A DNA stretch of 64,000 bases from Antedon mediterranea (Eukaryota > Echinodermata > Crinoidea > Comatulida > Antedonidae): positions 22,416,101 through 22,480,100 of the forward strand of contig NC_092677.1 in assembly GCF_964355755.1 (NCBI RefSeq), read 5' to 3'. The first letter of the stretch is position 1; each line of letters opens with the position of its first letter. Under the pieces are notes generated by a model. The model saw only the letters and a program-made list of their open reading frames with translations, did no database searches and had not been told where the DNA came from. A program made the position numbers and the translations under genes. Positions 1 through 13,500 of the stretch are shown here, one piece after another.

Positions 1-332
1 CCAAAATTAACATGCTGTGCCTACATGTATGGTGGAAGTATTTTGACGGCACCAACTATTACATTTTCTGTATGCACTTTGGATAGGAAACTCTGATCCA
101 ACTCCATATTTAGGATGGGGTCGAATTATTAAACCCCAGACTCATTACAGACTTAAGAATCTCTAAATATATATGAGATTGCAGTTATAAATAGATGCAG
201 TTGCAGAAAATTAACTGGAATGTTCTAGTGCATGTTGTGTGTGAAGGGTGTTCGAATAAGATACCCATGATCTTAACCTGGATGTGTTAAATGTTCTACT
301 ACTACTTTCCTACGATTTTTATATTTTTCCCT

Positions 333-846
333 TAGAATATAAAGTTTAATATCACATTTATATCTACTCGCAATGCACTTAAAATCAACCGTTAAGGAGA
401 TACAGAGCTTCAAAATGGTAAAGTAAATAGTGGCCATTTTTAATTTATGCAAATTAACCCACTTCCTGGTGTCCGATTTTGATAAACTTTGGAAATGATG
501 TTAATTTAAACAAGGAGAATGTTAAGAAACTTTTTTTCCTACAGTTCCTAAATTGTTCACATAGTATAATGTCATTTTAGCAGATATATGATGTCAAAAC
601 TACAGTACCATATGACGTCACAACTAACATATGACGTCATAGGTACGTCTATGTGAATTTAAATATGCTAATTAGAATGTTTAATATCACATTTATATCT
701 ACTCGTAATGCACTTAGGTGGTCTAAATCCAACCGTTGAGGAGATATGGGGCGTTAAAATAGCAAATGGCGGCTATTTTGGATTTATGCTAATTAACCCA
801 CTTCCCGATGTCCGATTTTGGTAAACTTTGGATATGATGTTTATTT
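333..846. repeat. two direct copies of a ~175-bp repeat
   Basis: Copies at about 333-512 and 672-846 share TTTAATATCACATTTATATC, a block reading AACCGTT(A/G)AGGAGATA, a TTTATGC(A/T)AATTAACCCACTT block and a GTCCGATTTTG end. They are diverged. The spacer holds tandem CATATGACGTCA-like sites (about 608-640). It looks like a degenerate dispersed repeat; no coding is seen. Confidence 0.6.
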
Positions 847-1137
847 GAACCATATTTACCAGACAACAATTTGTTCTAGGTTCACCCTATTTTTTACTTA
901 TCTTTACTGGACTAAGGAGTAGTACTTTATAAATCGCACCTTTTACTCAATAGTGTCCAGAGGGAGGAGGAGGAGGAGAAAATGAGTGAGTCTATAGACT
1001 CGGGTACCCCGAGTAAAAAATGCAAATATGATCACTAAATACAAAGTTATTAGGGATAATGTAACCCCTTGCCATATAATTGTTAATAGTAAATTAATAT
1101 TAACAGACATAATGTCCTCATAAATTCACAGAATATT

Positions 1138-1515
1138 TGTTTAACTTTAATTTTCTTGTTCACTGTGTCTATAGGTTTGGGAAAACATTAACATAAGATC
1201 TCATATATTTTTATGTTTAAAATTGAAATCTTTTTTTTTTATTAAAGATTGTTGACCTTTGACCTCTAAAAGACATCAATAGATGTTGGATTCATTTTTT
1301 TAAAAGCATATTAACTTCAATTTTCTTGTTTATTGGGTCTATATGTTCATGAAAACATAAGTTTGCATAACATCTATTGTATTTTTTGTGTTAAAAACTG
1401 AAAGTTATAAGTTAGTATTAGAAAAAAAATCATTTTTTATTAAAGTTCAATGACCTTCTGACATTTAATGGCATCAATAATTGTTGGATTTACTTTAAAA
1501 AATATATTACACCTA
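1138..1515. repeat. tandem pair of ~180-bp diverged repeats
   Basis: The block starting TTTAACTTTAATTTTCTTGTT at 1138 recurs at about 1312. Both copies carry a GTCTATA...GAAAACAT segment, a poly-T tract followed by ATTAAAG, a GACCTT segment and a final GTTGGATT. Simple tandem duplication, no coding. Confidence 0.55.
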
Positions 1516-4232
1516 AGCAGTCTATACACTACAAACATGATACCAAGAAAATGCAAATCTTTTCATTAAATTATTAGCAAAAGTGTTACCCCTACCCCAA
1601 AATGTTGTGTTGCATATTTTCCGTAGGCGGCGTTTAATAATCCTCAAAAATGACTATTAAGCTGTACAATTGACATTGCTATCATGGATTTCTGAAAAGT
1701 AGACATAAAAAGCTTTACCAAAAATGTATGCTAGCATTTGCCACCAATTTGATACTTTCGCAAAAACACTGGACCTGACTAATCATTTATGCTTGTTAAT
1801 ACCGAATCTAACAAATTGATGGTGTTGTGAAATAAGGTGACAAATGTTTCACAGAAGGCCTGCTATGAAAGGAAGGGGTGTGCGTTTATTTGAGGGAGCT
1901 GTTTATTTTGGCCAGGCGTTAATTTTTTTGGTGTGCAATATGGTAAAATGTATAATCAAAAGAATACAGTACCGCTAGATATGAACAAAAACACAATTAA
2001 TATCAAGAAGTTATCAAATGCAGTAAAAATTGTATCGAAATGGAAATGTGTTATACAATATTGTGTATAATATGCATAATGGTAGGGCGTTTATTTGAGA
2101 AAATAAATAAACGCCAGGGAGGTGTTTATTCCAAATGATGTTCTATAGGAATGTTTATTTAAACCGGGGCATTTATTCAAATAAATACGATAAGTGGCAA
2201 TTAATTCAATTCATTACTTAAATTTGTTTCTTTTGAAATATTTGTAATATTCTTATGTATGTTTTTATAATTTTTATTTCAAAACTACTTTATAATAATA
2301 ATAAATGAGGCCTGGCATCACAAAAGCGGCGTAGAGTCGCAACCCAAACTTTTGAGATATTTAGCCTTGAAGTTCAGAATGTAAAAAACGGCCTAACCTA
2401 TCCATTTAAAAATTTTAATAAAAAACGATAAAACACTTATCTTCAACATCAAACTCTTGTTCATGAAAAAATATCAAAAGTATGTGTATTTTGCAATTGT
2501 TTAAAGTCGTTTCCATTGAAAATCATTAGGAAATTGTATTTTTGTTCACTCAACCGTTAACCCGGTTGTTTGGTACTGTACCTATCTGTTCGAAAATATA
2601 TCAGCTACCATAATTTTTAACAACCTAAGTGATTTTATTAAATCTATAGAGATAATTTACGCTCTCTGATTGCCTGATGCTTTTGTTTACGATGAAACAG
2701 CATGGCTTCCACCGTAGTTTCTCAAATGAACGTTTCAACATTTTGTGAATATTTAGGAATTTATTTTATATTATCTTTTGTGATATATTTTCGACTAGTT
2801 TGCCGTTATTGAGAAGAAAATAGTGAGTTTTGACAGAGAGTCTTGTCGCGTTGATCGGTGGGCTAGACCAGGCCCAGCTAATCGGCGTCGCTACTTCATT
2901 GTTGATTTTCTCAAAATGAATGTTTCCTGAGCTAGAAAGTGACTCGTATGTTTTCTTTAATAACTCTTCATATAATAAACCATTTTTAATAAACAACAGC
3001 TCATTTCAAAGCCTATTAATATAGATTACGAATATATAAAAATCTAAAAAATTATTATTTCCGACACTACACCAATTTTGTGACTTTGATCAAAACGCTT
3101 AACATAATTTTTTAGATATAAAAATAGAGATCTCAATGAATCAAATGACATAGGAAATATATAAATATATAAAAAATCCACTCATCAACTACTGTTTTAT
3201 AGGCCCAATAATATATCACTAAACACAGTAAAACATTTACGATTTAATACTTTTTTAAAACTGTCCCTGTTATAGTTGATTGAAATAGTGAAGTACATTT
3301 AACGATACACCACTACGACGTTTATATTTTTTATAATTATTAATTAATACAAACGTTGAGAAGCAACTGTCAGTAATAAAGTTTTTATTTGTATATTATG
3401 TGTTTATATATCCAGCAGTAGAGCCTACCCACAGCAGTAATAAATGTTCTGTGTATATGTGTTTAAATATCTAACAGTAACCACATTCACAGTAAGAAAA
3501 TTTCGATTCAACTGGCGACCAAAATGGTTAATGTGTATTTACATTATTAGGGAGGTTTCGCAACCATACGAATACGATAATGAAAACGGATACATCACAC
3601 ATTTGTGAAACTTTTGAGCTGATCCCCATTTCATATTCGTAAGGCGTATTCGTGTTGACGAATATCACCAGTCATATTCGTAACTACAAAACGAGTATAG
3701 TTTTTGATCTATTTTGCACATTTTGCATTTGAATCAGGAATGATTCATGATTATAATATAATTATACTTTTATTGAAAGTAATTTACTAAAGTAATTTAC
3801 TAAAATGCCAGGTTAATTTTGATAAATAGCAGTTTTTAAATTCCTCACTCGCTTTGATGTTACGCTAAGCCTAGGCAGCTGGCCAAGCACCAAGCAACAC
3901 GTACCTGCGCTTCGCTCAAATATTTCGTTGCCATGCGAAACAGATTTTTACGTATCCCTATTGTCAAAGTATTGCAATACTATATCTCAGTTTGAAGTTC
4001 TCCAAGGGCCCATAAATTTACCTACTTGTGTTAAACCAAGGGCTCATAAATTTACCTACAAACTAGTATAGGAGTCTGAGAGATTGGAATGTTCCATTCA
4101 TCGCAAACCAATACACTTGTATAAACGTATATTAAATTTATCAAAATAGTATTTTTTAAAGAAAGTCTTCTTGTTGAGCTGTTCAACCGGTTTTCAGCTA
4201 TTAAAAACAATTATCGTAGGAGGAGAAGGAAA
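1516..4232. other. no recognisable gene upstream of CCNDBP1
   Basis: AT-rich sequence with scattered stops in all frames. A minus-strand 76-codon open frame (2766-2996) has no family features I recognise and lacks splice context, so I do not call it a gene. The stretch 3541-3960 begins with TAGGGAGGTTTCGCA and ends with an inverted, diverged partner (TTTCGTTGCCATGCGAAAC... CCCTA), possibly a decayed inverted-repeat element. Confidence 0.4.
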
Positions 4233-4262
4233 ATGCAAAGCATCCTCGCATTATTGTGTGCA
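4233..4262 (+). CDS. CCNDBP1: candidate 5' coding exon of CCNDBP1
   Basis: An ATG at 4233 opens a short run (MQSILALLCA) that ends at a GCAG/GTTTGT donor. One leftover nucleotide fits the GC that begins the next exon at 4598, making a Gly codon. The frame is also open upstream of the ATG through an arginine-rich stretch, so the true start could be further left or in another exon. It does not resemble the vertebrate N-terminus; transcript data would decide. Confidence 0.25.
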
Positions 4263-4597
4263 GGTTTGTTTTCAAGAGGACATCCATTAGACAGTGTATA
4301 CCACGACCGGAAAACACTCTATTTGGGGCAAATCGTTAACCTAAATTCGTTTTAATTGTCAATAACTAATTTTCTAACTCAATTTAATTAGGTGGTTAAA
4401 ATCAGTACCGAGATTCTAACCATCGATCGAGTAAACATTCTAGAAATAACGCGCAATTTACCAAAGTTTGCCATTGCGTAAATTTATATATAGATACGGT
4501 ACTGTACATTTTCCAGATCATGTCTTAATTAACTGCAATACAGAAATGAATGTGAAACATAGCTAACAAATTTAAAAATGATTTTTTTTTGTTTTAG

Positions 4598-7500
4598 GCC
4601 AAGTATTTAAGTCAATATCCAAGGAAGCAACCAAGTTATCTGTACTTTTTTCAAAGCCGCCTGTTCCTACTGTAGAAGAATGCCAATCAATGCTAAATTC
4701 CCTAGAAATGAATGCTGTTGCACTCATATCAGTTTTCTATGGATTACCAAAGAATAGAGGTAGAAACTGACTGAATATTTATTATTCCTATAATTACTTT
4801 ACACTATAAAAATTAAAGTAAACTGTAAAATGGTGGTTTATTTTACTTTATTTAATATCAACTTTATCAATTGTCTACGCTAAGTAGTTTAAATTAAAAC
4901 TTAACATAATTTTTTATTTTGTATCTGGATTTGGAAGGATTCGATTTCATAAATTGTATAACAATATGGTGCTTGCTTTTGCTAGCGAACAAACCATACA
5001 AATCTATTGACACTTTAAACAAAATCTTTTTTCAGGAATTGTTCTTAGAAAGTCTACTAAACAGGCTGTTGTTAATATTGTAGAAGCTGTACAATTATTA
5101 GTTTCTAAGATTAAAACTAACCAATATCAATCGTAAGTATACCAAACTGAATATGTTGATTACCTCTAACTAAAGAAAACAAAATTAAATCCAATATGAA
5201 TCAAGTGAATGATAGAAAGAAGGACAAAGCCCATAGTCAAGGTTTAAACAAATCTCATTTTAGGCTTTTCAAACAGCAGCCAAATAGACTGGAAAAACCT
5301 AGCTCATAATGATTTTTACTCCTTTTGTGGAAAAAATGGCGCGGCACTCGGACGCTAAAACTATAAATGTACACAATTGCTAAAATTGTACATTTTGACA
5401 AACTTTTAGGATTTTAATAGAAACTTACAACTATAACTATAACTAGTTAGGCTATCGCGCAACGCATCGTAACAAGCACATGCTATTTATTAGGCTTAGT
5501 CTATAGTAGGCTGTACCATTTTAAAATTCAGATGGCCATATGATGACATCATAACATATTTATGATCTAAATTTCACATGAATTCATATCTACAACTCAT
5601 TGCGTTTTATAATAAGTTAAAAAAATAGGGGGTAACCAGCCATCCTGAAGAGCTGTAATTGATTCAAAATAGGCATATTTTTACACAAATTTGCATAAAA
5701 TTAACCATTTTCAGGTTTGACGTGCACGTGTGTCATTGTTTTACATTCATAATTCATCAAATATGAAAGAAATGTATCACAAAAATATATAGAACAATAA
5801 TCAAGCGCTAAAACGGGCTTTCTAGGCTGCATACGTGCTAATTGCTCAAAAGCGCGCGCGCAATGCAATTCTTTTTTAAAAAAGTGAAATGCTTAAAATG
5901 TCCTGAAACGTGTAGAAAGTTGATTAGAAATTGATTTTGAGCATTTTTCACTTTAAAAGCGCGCGTACGCTCGATTTGACTAAGGTTAAAAATGTTGCTG
6001 ATGATACAGAAAGATGACCCTTGACATGAAGCATAAGTGTGTCAAGTAGTATTTAAAAATATGTATTGATTTTAAATTTATAGTCAATTTAAAAATTTCA
6101 GAAAATCGCGCGTAGTTACGCTATGCGACCATATTTTCATTAAACCAAAGTTTGTTGCACAACTACATATATACGTGCATCTGCTGGCAAAGTTACAACA
6201 TAAATGCTACCACTGTTTTTGAGATCTGCTGCAGACAAAAAATGAGCAGAAAAAATATTAAATCTTTGACAATAACAATAGGCTATTGCTCTACAGAGAC
6301 AGAGAGCGATAGCCTAATAATAATTTAAATTTATACCTACTGTAGAAGCCATATCCAAGTACAGTGACCATTTTTTTTTGGTTTAACTATAAGAGTTAAA
6401 AACCAAATATTAAAATAATATTTTGGGTTACATTTACACTTTCTAAATAATTTTGGTGTAGATTTTATAGACCTTTGACCTTATAATGTACTTTAAAGTA
6501 AATTTAAAGTAATTAGTATTAATAATGTAATATTAGTTTATTAAATTGTATAAAAACATGTTTGAGTTGTATTCATAACCCACTGAAAATTCATGAAAGA
6601 GAATATTATTATTCTCTTTCAGGAATTTCCAGAGTCTTTAAAAGCTACTACCTATCAACTCAAGGCGTCATGTCAAAATTTTTAAAAACGATGACTATGT
6701 GTTAAACGCGTATTCTATTGCGCTATAAACTTGACCGTGATGTGATGTGAAAAACATGAATATGCACAGCTCATATATAGCTCCACCTCCCTCCCAGTGC
6801 ATGTTTGCAAAATATTGCTGAATATTTGCATAAACGCGATTAACCATAACGATAATAACTCGTTTTCTTCGTTACACACGTTTTATTCGCTTAAAAAAAA
6901 ATAATGCACCTGTGACGTCACAGCAATTTACGGCAACGGCTGTGCGGCGATATCCTTAATCTCGCGATGGTTCTGAAATCATATGTACATCCCTAATACG
7001 TTGTTAAAATATGGTCCTCGGTCAAGTTGTCCTTTAAAGTATAATTTAATTATACAGCTAAGCCAGCTCAGACCTCCGACCAAAAGCTAGGCCCCAAGAG
7101 CTTGGCTGTCGCAGTAGCCAATCACTCCGATCCCCCGGTCACCACTCATTCCCGCCGCAATTTATACCAAACTACTAAACAAAAAATGCTTTTTTATTGT
7201 ATACAGTCCTTAATAATATTGGATGGTTAGAATTTAATCCCTCCTACATGGTAGTTATGTTTATGATAAAACAAAATGCAATAAAAATGAGGTAAATGCC
7301 ACCGAGCGAATTATTCATTAGCCTTATAGTTAGTCTTGAAGGTTTTTCAATCATAATACATTACAACCTCACTTTTAATTAATATTTTAACTACTCCCTG
7401 TAATGCAAAATTACTGTAACAATACAAACTGCTTTAACTCTTGGACGACATCTATATCTATAAAGTAACAAAAACTTAATTATTTACTAGTTTAAGTTAA

Positions 7501-10500
7501 AGTGCTAAGCGATATATCCCCAGTATAAAAGTAAAATTAAAAGGATTCTATTTTCTATACTGTATAGATTTCACTTCTATAGCTTTTATTCATTGAATTA
7601 ACTAATTTTAATGTAAGATGATCACTGATGATTTTGTTGTTCTTATTGATCATGATTACCCAAGTTAAAATTGCAACATTTTATTTGCACACTGTAGGTG
7701 CTAGTCTGGGCTCCAGACGGAGTTTTGTAAAAATATAAATATTTTTGCACATATGGCGTTTCATACGTGTATTACTTGAGTTTGGATACTCCGTCTGGGG
7801 AAACACGCATAAGTCACGTGGTTTGACACCAAGAATTCTTGGTGCATAAATTATCCAGTTGACTAGTTTCAGCCGCATGCCATTGGCTACTCACTCGTAC
7901 GTCGTTTTAATATTCATATTTCAGAATTTCAAAGACTCAACGTCTAAGACGATGCGCATGCGCTATGTTACGTTTAGACAATGTGTACTTGGGTACATTG
8001 ATGAAAGTTTCTGAAGGCTAAAAATGATTTTATATGCCTAGTAGTCTGGTAAACATTTGATGAGATTTTTCCCAAGAACATGAAAACTCGTCGTGATATG
8101 ATAGGCTAGCTTATCCGCCAAATCAAACATTGAATGGATCATTTATTATGCGGAGAAAATTTGATTTAATTCCCACCCAGACCCTGTCCTGTTCTGTGTG
8201 GTGGTGTAGCCCTGTTGTGTGCCGGACGTCGGTGGTGGTATGTACCTTATTGGCGTTTTATTTGGAAGGTCATACGTACGAGTTGAGTAGCCCTACGAAC
8301 CCGCCTACGAAGGAGGCCTAGGCCAGAACAATTAATAAACAAAACAACTTGGCAACACGATTTTATATTTCAACAGTTGTTCAGTCTCGATCGTACATTC
8401 AGCACACTGTACGTACGTACTCTATCTTTTTCATTTTGAAACAAAATGATCATTGGTTGATTCGAAATCCATATTTACATACCGCCCGCCCCATATAGCC
8501 AAATACGGTATGATAACCTACGTCATTCTTATCGGATGTTTGCGGTTTGCAAATCGATTTCTATACGTGTTTCACAAGTCTGTATTTTCAGACAAAAATC
8601 GCGGTCGAAATAAAAACAAATAAATTAAAAAAAGACAATAAATACAGACTTGGGGCAAGTCTATGTAGGTGCTAGACTGAGTAAAGAATTTTTATGAAGT
8701 GCCATTCACAGGAATTTACCTTGAATCTTCGAGACTTGGAGAACTGTGCTCATTTGTCCCTGGACTTGCCCCAAGTCTGTATTGTCTTTTTTTTATTTAT
8801 TTGTTTTTATTTCGACCGCGATTTTTGTCTGAAAATACACATGAAACACGTATAGAAATCGATTTGTAGACCGCAAACATCCGATAAGAATGACATAGGT
8901 TATCATACCGTATTTGGCTATATGGGGCGGGCGGTATGTAAATATGGATTTTGAATCAACCAATGATCATTTTGTTTCAAAATGAAAAATATCGAGTACG
9001 TACAGTGCTGAATGTACGATCGAGACTGTTGAAAAATAAAATCGTTTAATTAATTGTTTAGTCCTTAGCCTAGGCCTCCTTCGTAGGTCCTACTCAACTC
9101 GCACATATAACCTGCCAAATAAAACGCCAATAAGGTAGGCCTACATACACAACAGGATTCACACACAACAGGGCTACACCACTACACAGAACAGGACAGG
9201 GTCTTGGTGGGAATTAAATCAAATTATCTCCGCGTAATAAATGATCCATTTAATGTTTGATTTGCGGAGAAGCTAGCCTATCTTATCAAGACGAGTTTTC
9301 ATGTTCTTGGGAAAAATCCCATCAAATGTTTACCAGACTACTTGGCATATAAAATCATTTCTAGCCTTCAGAAACTTTCATCAATGTACCCAAGTACACA
9401 TTGTCTAAACGTAACATAGCGCATGCACACCATCAGTTGTTGAGTCTTTGAAATTCTGAAATATGAATATTAAAACGGTGTACGAGTAACCAATCGCATG
9501 CAGCTGAAACTAGTCAACCGGATAATCGTATGCACCAAGAATTCTTGGTGTCCAACCACGTGACTTGTGCGTGTTTCCCCAGACGGAGTATCCAAAATCA
9601 AGTAGTATACGTATGAAACACCATATGTGCCAAAATATTTATCTTTTTCCTAATAATAATATTAAGACAAAACTCCGTCTGGAACCCAGACTAATTTGTC
9701 CCTCAAACATTGTAGCATCCTCTTCCAACTTATACCTTCTCAATACCCGCTTTAAACTTATTGACAGAACCCCGATAAACAACTTCACTAGGAAGGGAGT
9801 TCCAATCATTCACAATGCGAGAAGCAAAAGATTTCTTCCTTACAATTAAATTTGTTTTAGATTTATATACTTTGAATGGATGACCTCTAGTCTTAGAATA
9901 TTCAGATCTCTTAAATAATCTATCAGGATCCAAAGAATCAATACCATGAACAATCTTATAGGTCTGAATAACATAACATCTACTTTTTTTCCTAAATAAT
10001 AGTGTGGGTATATTTAAAGCCCTAAACTACATATTCTTTATTTTTTTAAATTTACTACATCTCTGCTGGACCTTCTCTAGTAAATCTGAGTCTTTCTTAT
10101 ATCTAGGGTTTCAAACCCAGCTACCATATTCAATAACTGGTCGAATCATAGACTTATATAAATGTATATATCTCGCGCTTTTAAGATATTTAAATGATCT
10201 TTTGATCAGACTTAATCTTCTATTAGCTGCTCTCGCAACTTTAACAGAATGAGCTGAGAAATCCAGTTTCCAATAAAAAAAAATACCAAGGTTCGATTCT
10301 ACATTAACCTCTGCAATTTCAACTTGAGACAAACCTCCTTCTATATAATATTTAAACATATTATTCCCTCGACCGAAATGCATTATTTTGCATTTAAACA
10401 AATTAAAGGGTAATTGCCAATCCAGTGACCACTGGTATAAAATATCCACATTCTGCTGAAGAGTAACTCTATCCAACTCATTACTTACTACTCTATACAG

Positions 10501-13500
10501 CTTGGTATTGTCCCTTTTTCCCCTTTTCAAAAAGTGGCACAACATTAGCCTGTTTCCAAGAATATAACATTGATTTATTAAATGAAACTGCTAAAATTTC
10601 ACTGATTTACTCCGCTACTTCTTTCAAGACCCTGGAGTGTATACCATCAGGGCCAGGATACTTTTAAAATGCTTAAAGATGTATTGTCCCCCAAAAACAT
10701 GAAATTTAATAAAGATTAATGAAATCAGACTTTGAATCGATTATTTTGTAGTCACTTTCGTTAAAAAAAAAAACGGCAACAATTATGTTTTCACATTTCA
10801 CTGACAAAATAAATGGTTAAATTCAACCAAAAATCCATTGGCTGGCAGCCAATTTGACAATTTTTTGCTTGAAATTACATTTTATGGGTAAACACATTTG
10901 TTTTTCGATCCAATTTTTGTTCAAAGTGGGTAAATATTAGGTGACATTAAAATGGCATATTAACAAAATTATTTTTTCATCTCCATTAAATTCCATGAAA
11001 TGTAAGCCAGACTCATCACGATCAGGTAGGACTGGGGACCCAACAGTAAAAACACTGGAAAATGCCTTATTAGATACTTCTGCTTTTAATTTATTTGAAC
11101 CAACAGAAATTCCATTCTCATAAACTAAATGTGGAATAGACTCCTTTACCCTAGTCTAACTCTTGACATATTTCCAAAAAGCCTTAGGATTTAACTTAGA
11201 CTCTGATGCTATCTTAGATTCTAAAGTTGCTTGAGCATTACGAACTTCTAAAGTAACTTTGTTTCAGCACCTAACATACTCTCATCTTGACTCTTTATCT
11301 CCTTTATTCTGATATTGATTCCAGGCCTTATGTTTTAATTTAATGGCATATTCCACATCTTTGTTCATCCACTGCTTCTTATTATAAGATGACCTGGTTC
11401 TCAATGGGACAACATTTTCTACACATTCTTGGATTGTGTTTTCAATTAATAAAGATAAATCCTCAGCATTAAATGTATCAAAAAATTGCAGTAAATTCAA
11501 ATCCCTTATGTACTTCCTCATACCGTCATGATCTCCCTTATAATAATTTCCTACTATAGTATATGAACAATCCACACCAAACATTAACAGAACGTGGTCA
11601 CTAAGACCCAATGGGAGAGAACATTCTAAATTCCTAATAAAACTTATCGTGCATAAAAATTAAATCTAAAATACTAGGTTCCTTCTATTTATTCTCATCT
11701 GCAGAATTCGAACTTCTATATATACACAACCAATCAACAAAGTTTCCTTCGAACAGAGTTTTAGATGAATCCAAATGGATTCCACAAACTCATTAAATCT
11801 CACTTCTGAAACGGAAATGCCTTCTTCAACAAAAATACCAGTGCCACGCAACGAATTCTGTGACAAAAATAACTGAAAGCCCTCTATGCAAAGATTAACA
11901 AAATCTACAACGGTGGATACGTTCTTGGGCAACATTTCTGTAAAAAAAAATAAAATCAGGATTTTCTAATGTCACTCGTGCAATTAACTCTTCTTTCTTA
12001 TTAAGCATTGACGCACAATTGGTTTACATGCATCTAAAGTTGTCAGTATTCTTATAAGAAACTTCTGCATAACTATCACTAAGTCCCTCCTTGTTCCAAC
12101 CTTGTTTTAAGTACAGTACCTTTTAGGCGCGCCTAGCCTATTGGGGGTAGCCATAACAAAGATCGTTTGCGCGACTATATATAGACTGTATTCGGGGTTA
12201 ATATTCTTATCATTATATATATTTTTATGACGCACTGTTGGGGAGCGCTATTTTAGGCGCTCCTTTGATCGTTTTCAGGAGCGCCAGCGCCATGGAACTC
12301 CTTTTAAATCAAGGTCTGAGAACCGCACTTGAGCTTATGCACACGAGATCAACAAAATTTTATTTAACAATTATATAAACACAATTTCCAACCAACTTTG
12401 TGCTACTAACTCTATATTAGACAATCACTCAAAAATACTAATGTATATTTAGTCTGGAATATACAAATCACTGAAAATTCGAACACACCTGGTCTGGCCG
12501 ACATGCGTCCTCTAGGAAGAGATTGTTTATGTAGTTAAGTTATGCAAGCATTCACATCAGTGCTGATCCACATCATTGTTCATTTGACTAGTCTATTGTA
12601 TCTATACCTATTGTCTGTGTGATATTTTAATGGAAATTGTATTCTATTCTACATAAAAGTTGTTTCTTTGGTAAAAGTGAACAAATTCCAGGCTTACATT
12701 ACATACAATTTCTCTTGTTGACATAGGTTGCATCGTTTATAATACTGTATTAGAATGGCTCACTTTCTTCCATTTATGATGTTTGATGTTCTAGTTTTCA
12801 AACATATTGACTGAGTGCTATACCAAGTTTTATACATTCCACTACGGAAAGAACTTGTATGTTCAATTAATTACTTTATTTTTAAAAAATGTTACTCATT
12901 CAAAACCAACAGCGATAATTACCGCCATTTACAGGTTCGATACATACAATACATCAAAAACATGTAACAATAAAATAAACATAATGATATTATCATTAAA
13001 CCCGCTGATAAAGACTTTGCTATTATTGCTAAGAGGAGTCCCTAAGACAAGTAAACAATCCTTTTCGTTATCGTAAACTTGCAATGGACTGGAACTTGCC
13101 GATAATGTGGTAAAATCTGTTTCTTTGATGGTCAAGAAACATCCATCGATCCAAATATTGGACCTCATTTGGCACAGGTCAATCCAGTTCGAGGCGGATT
13201 TTACTTTCTTATATCTAAATTCACAAAGCAGAATATCCTGCTAGACCCATCATTTCGAGCAATAGCACTGCTACAGAGAAAATTTCTGAATATGTGGATG
13301 ATTTACTTACCATATGTCACTGATATCCCGTAATACAATTTACATTCAGGACTCCACAGACTTAAAATTAACCAGATTCAAAATAATATCGTTCTGGCTA
13401 CATTAGATGTTTGATCATTGTATACTAACTAACTCTCATGATGAGGAGGGAAAGTGACCCAAATACTTAGTGTCCGAACCCCTGAATATTTAATGAGTAA

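Noticed and set aside
2766-2996. 76-codon minus-strand open frame
   Set aside because: No recognisable domain, no splice context, AT-rich surroundings; consistent with chance.
8130-8321. Plus-strand open frame in the palindrome arm
   Set aside because: Lies wholly in a non-coding inverted repeat; its counterpart in the other arm is not open.
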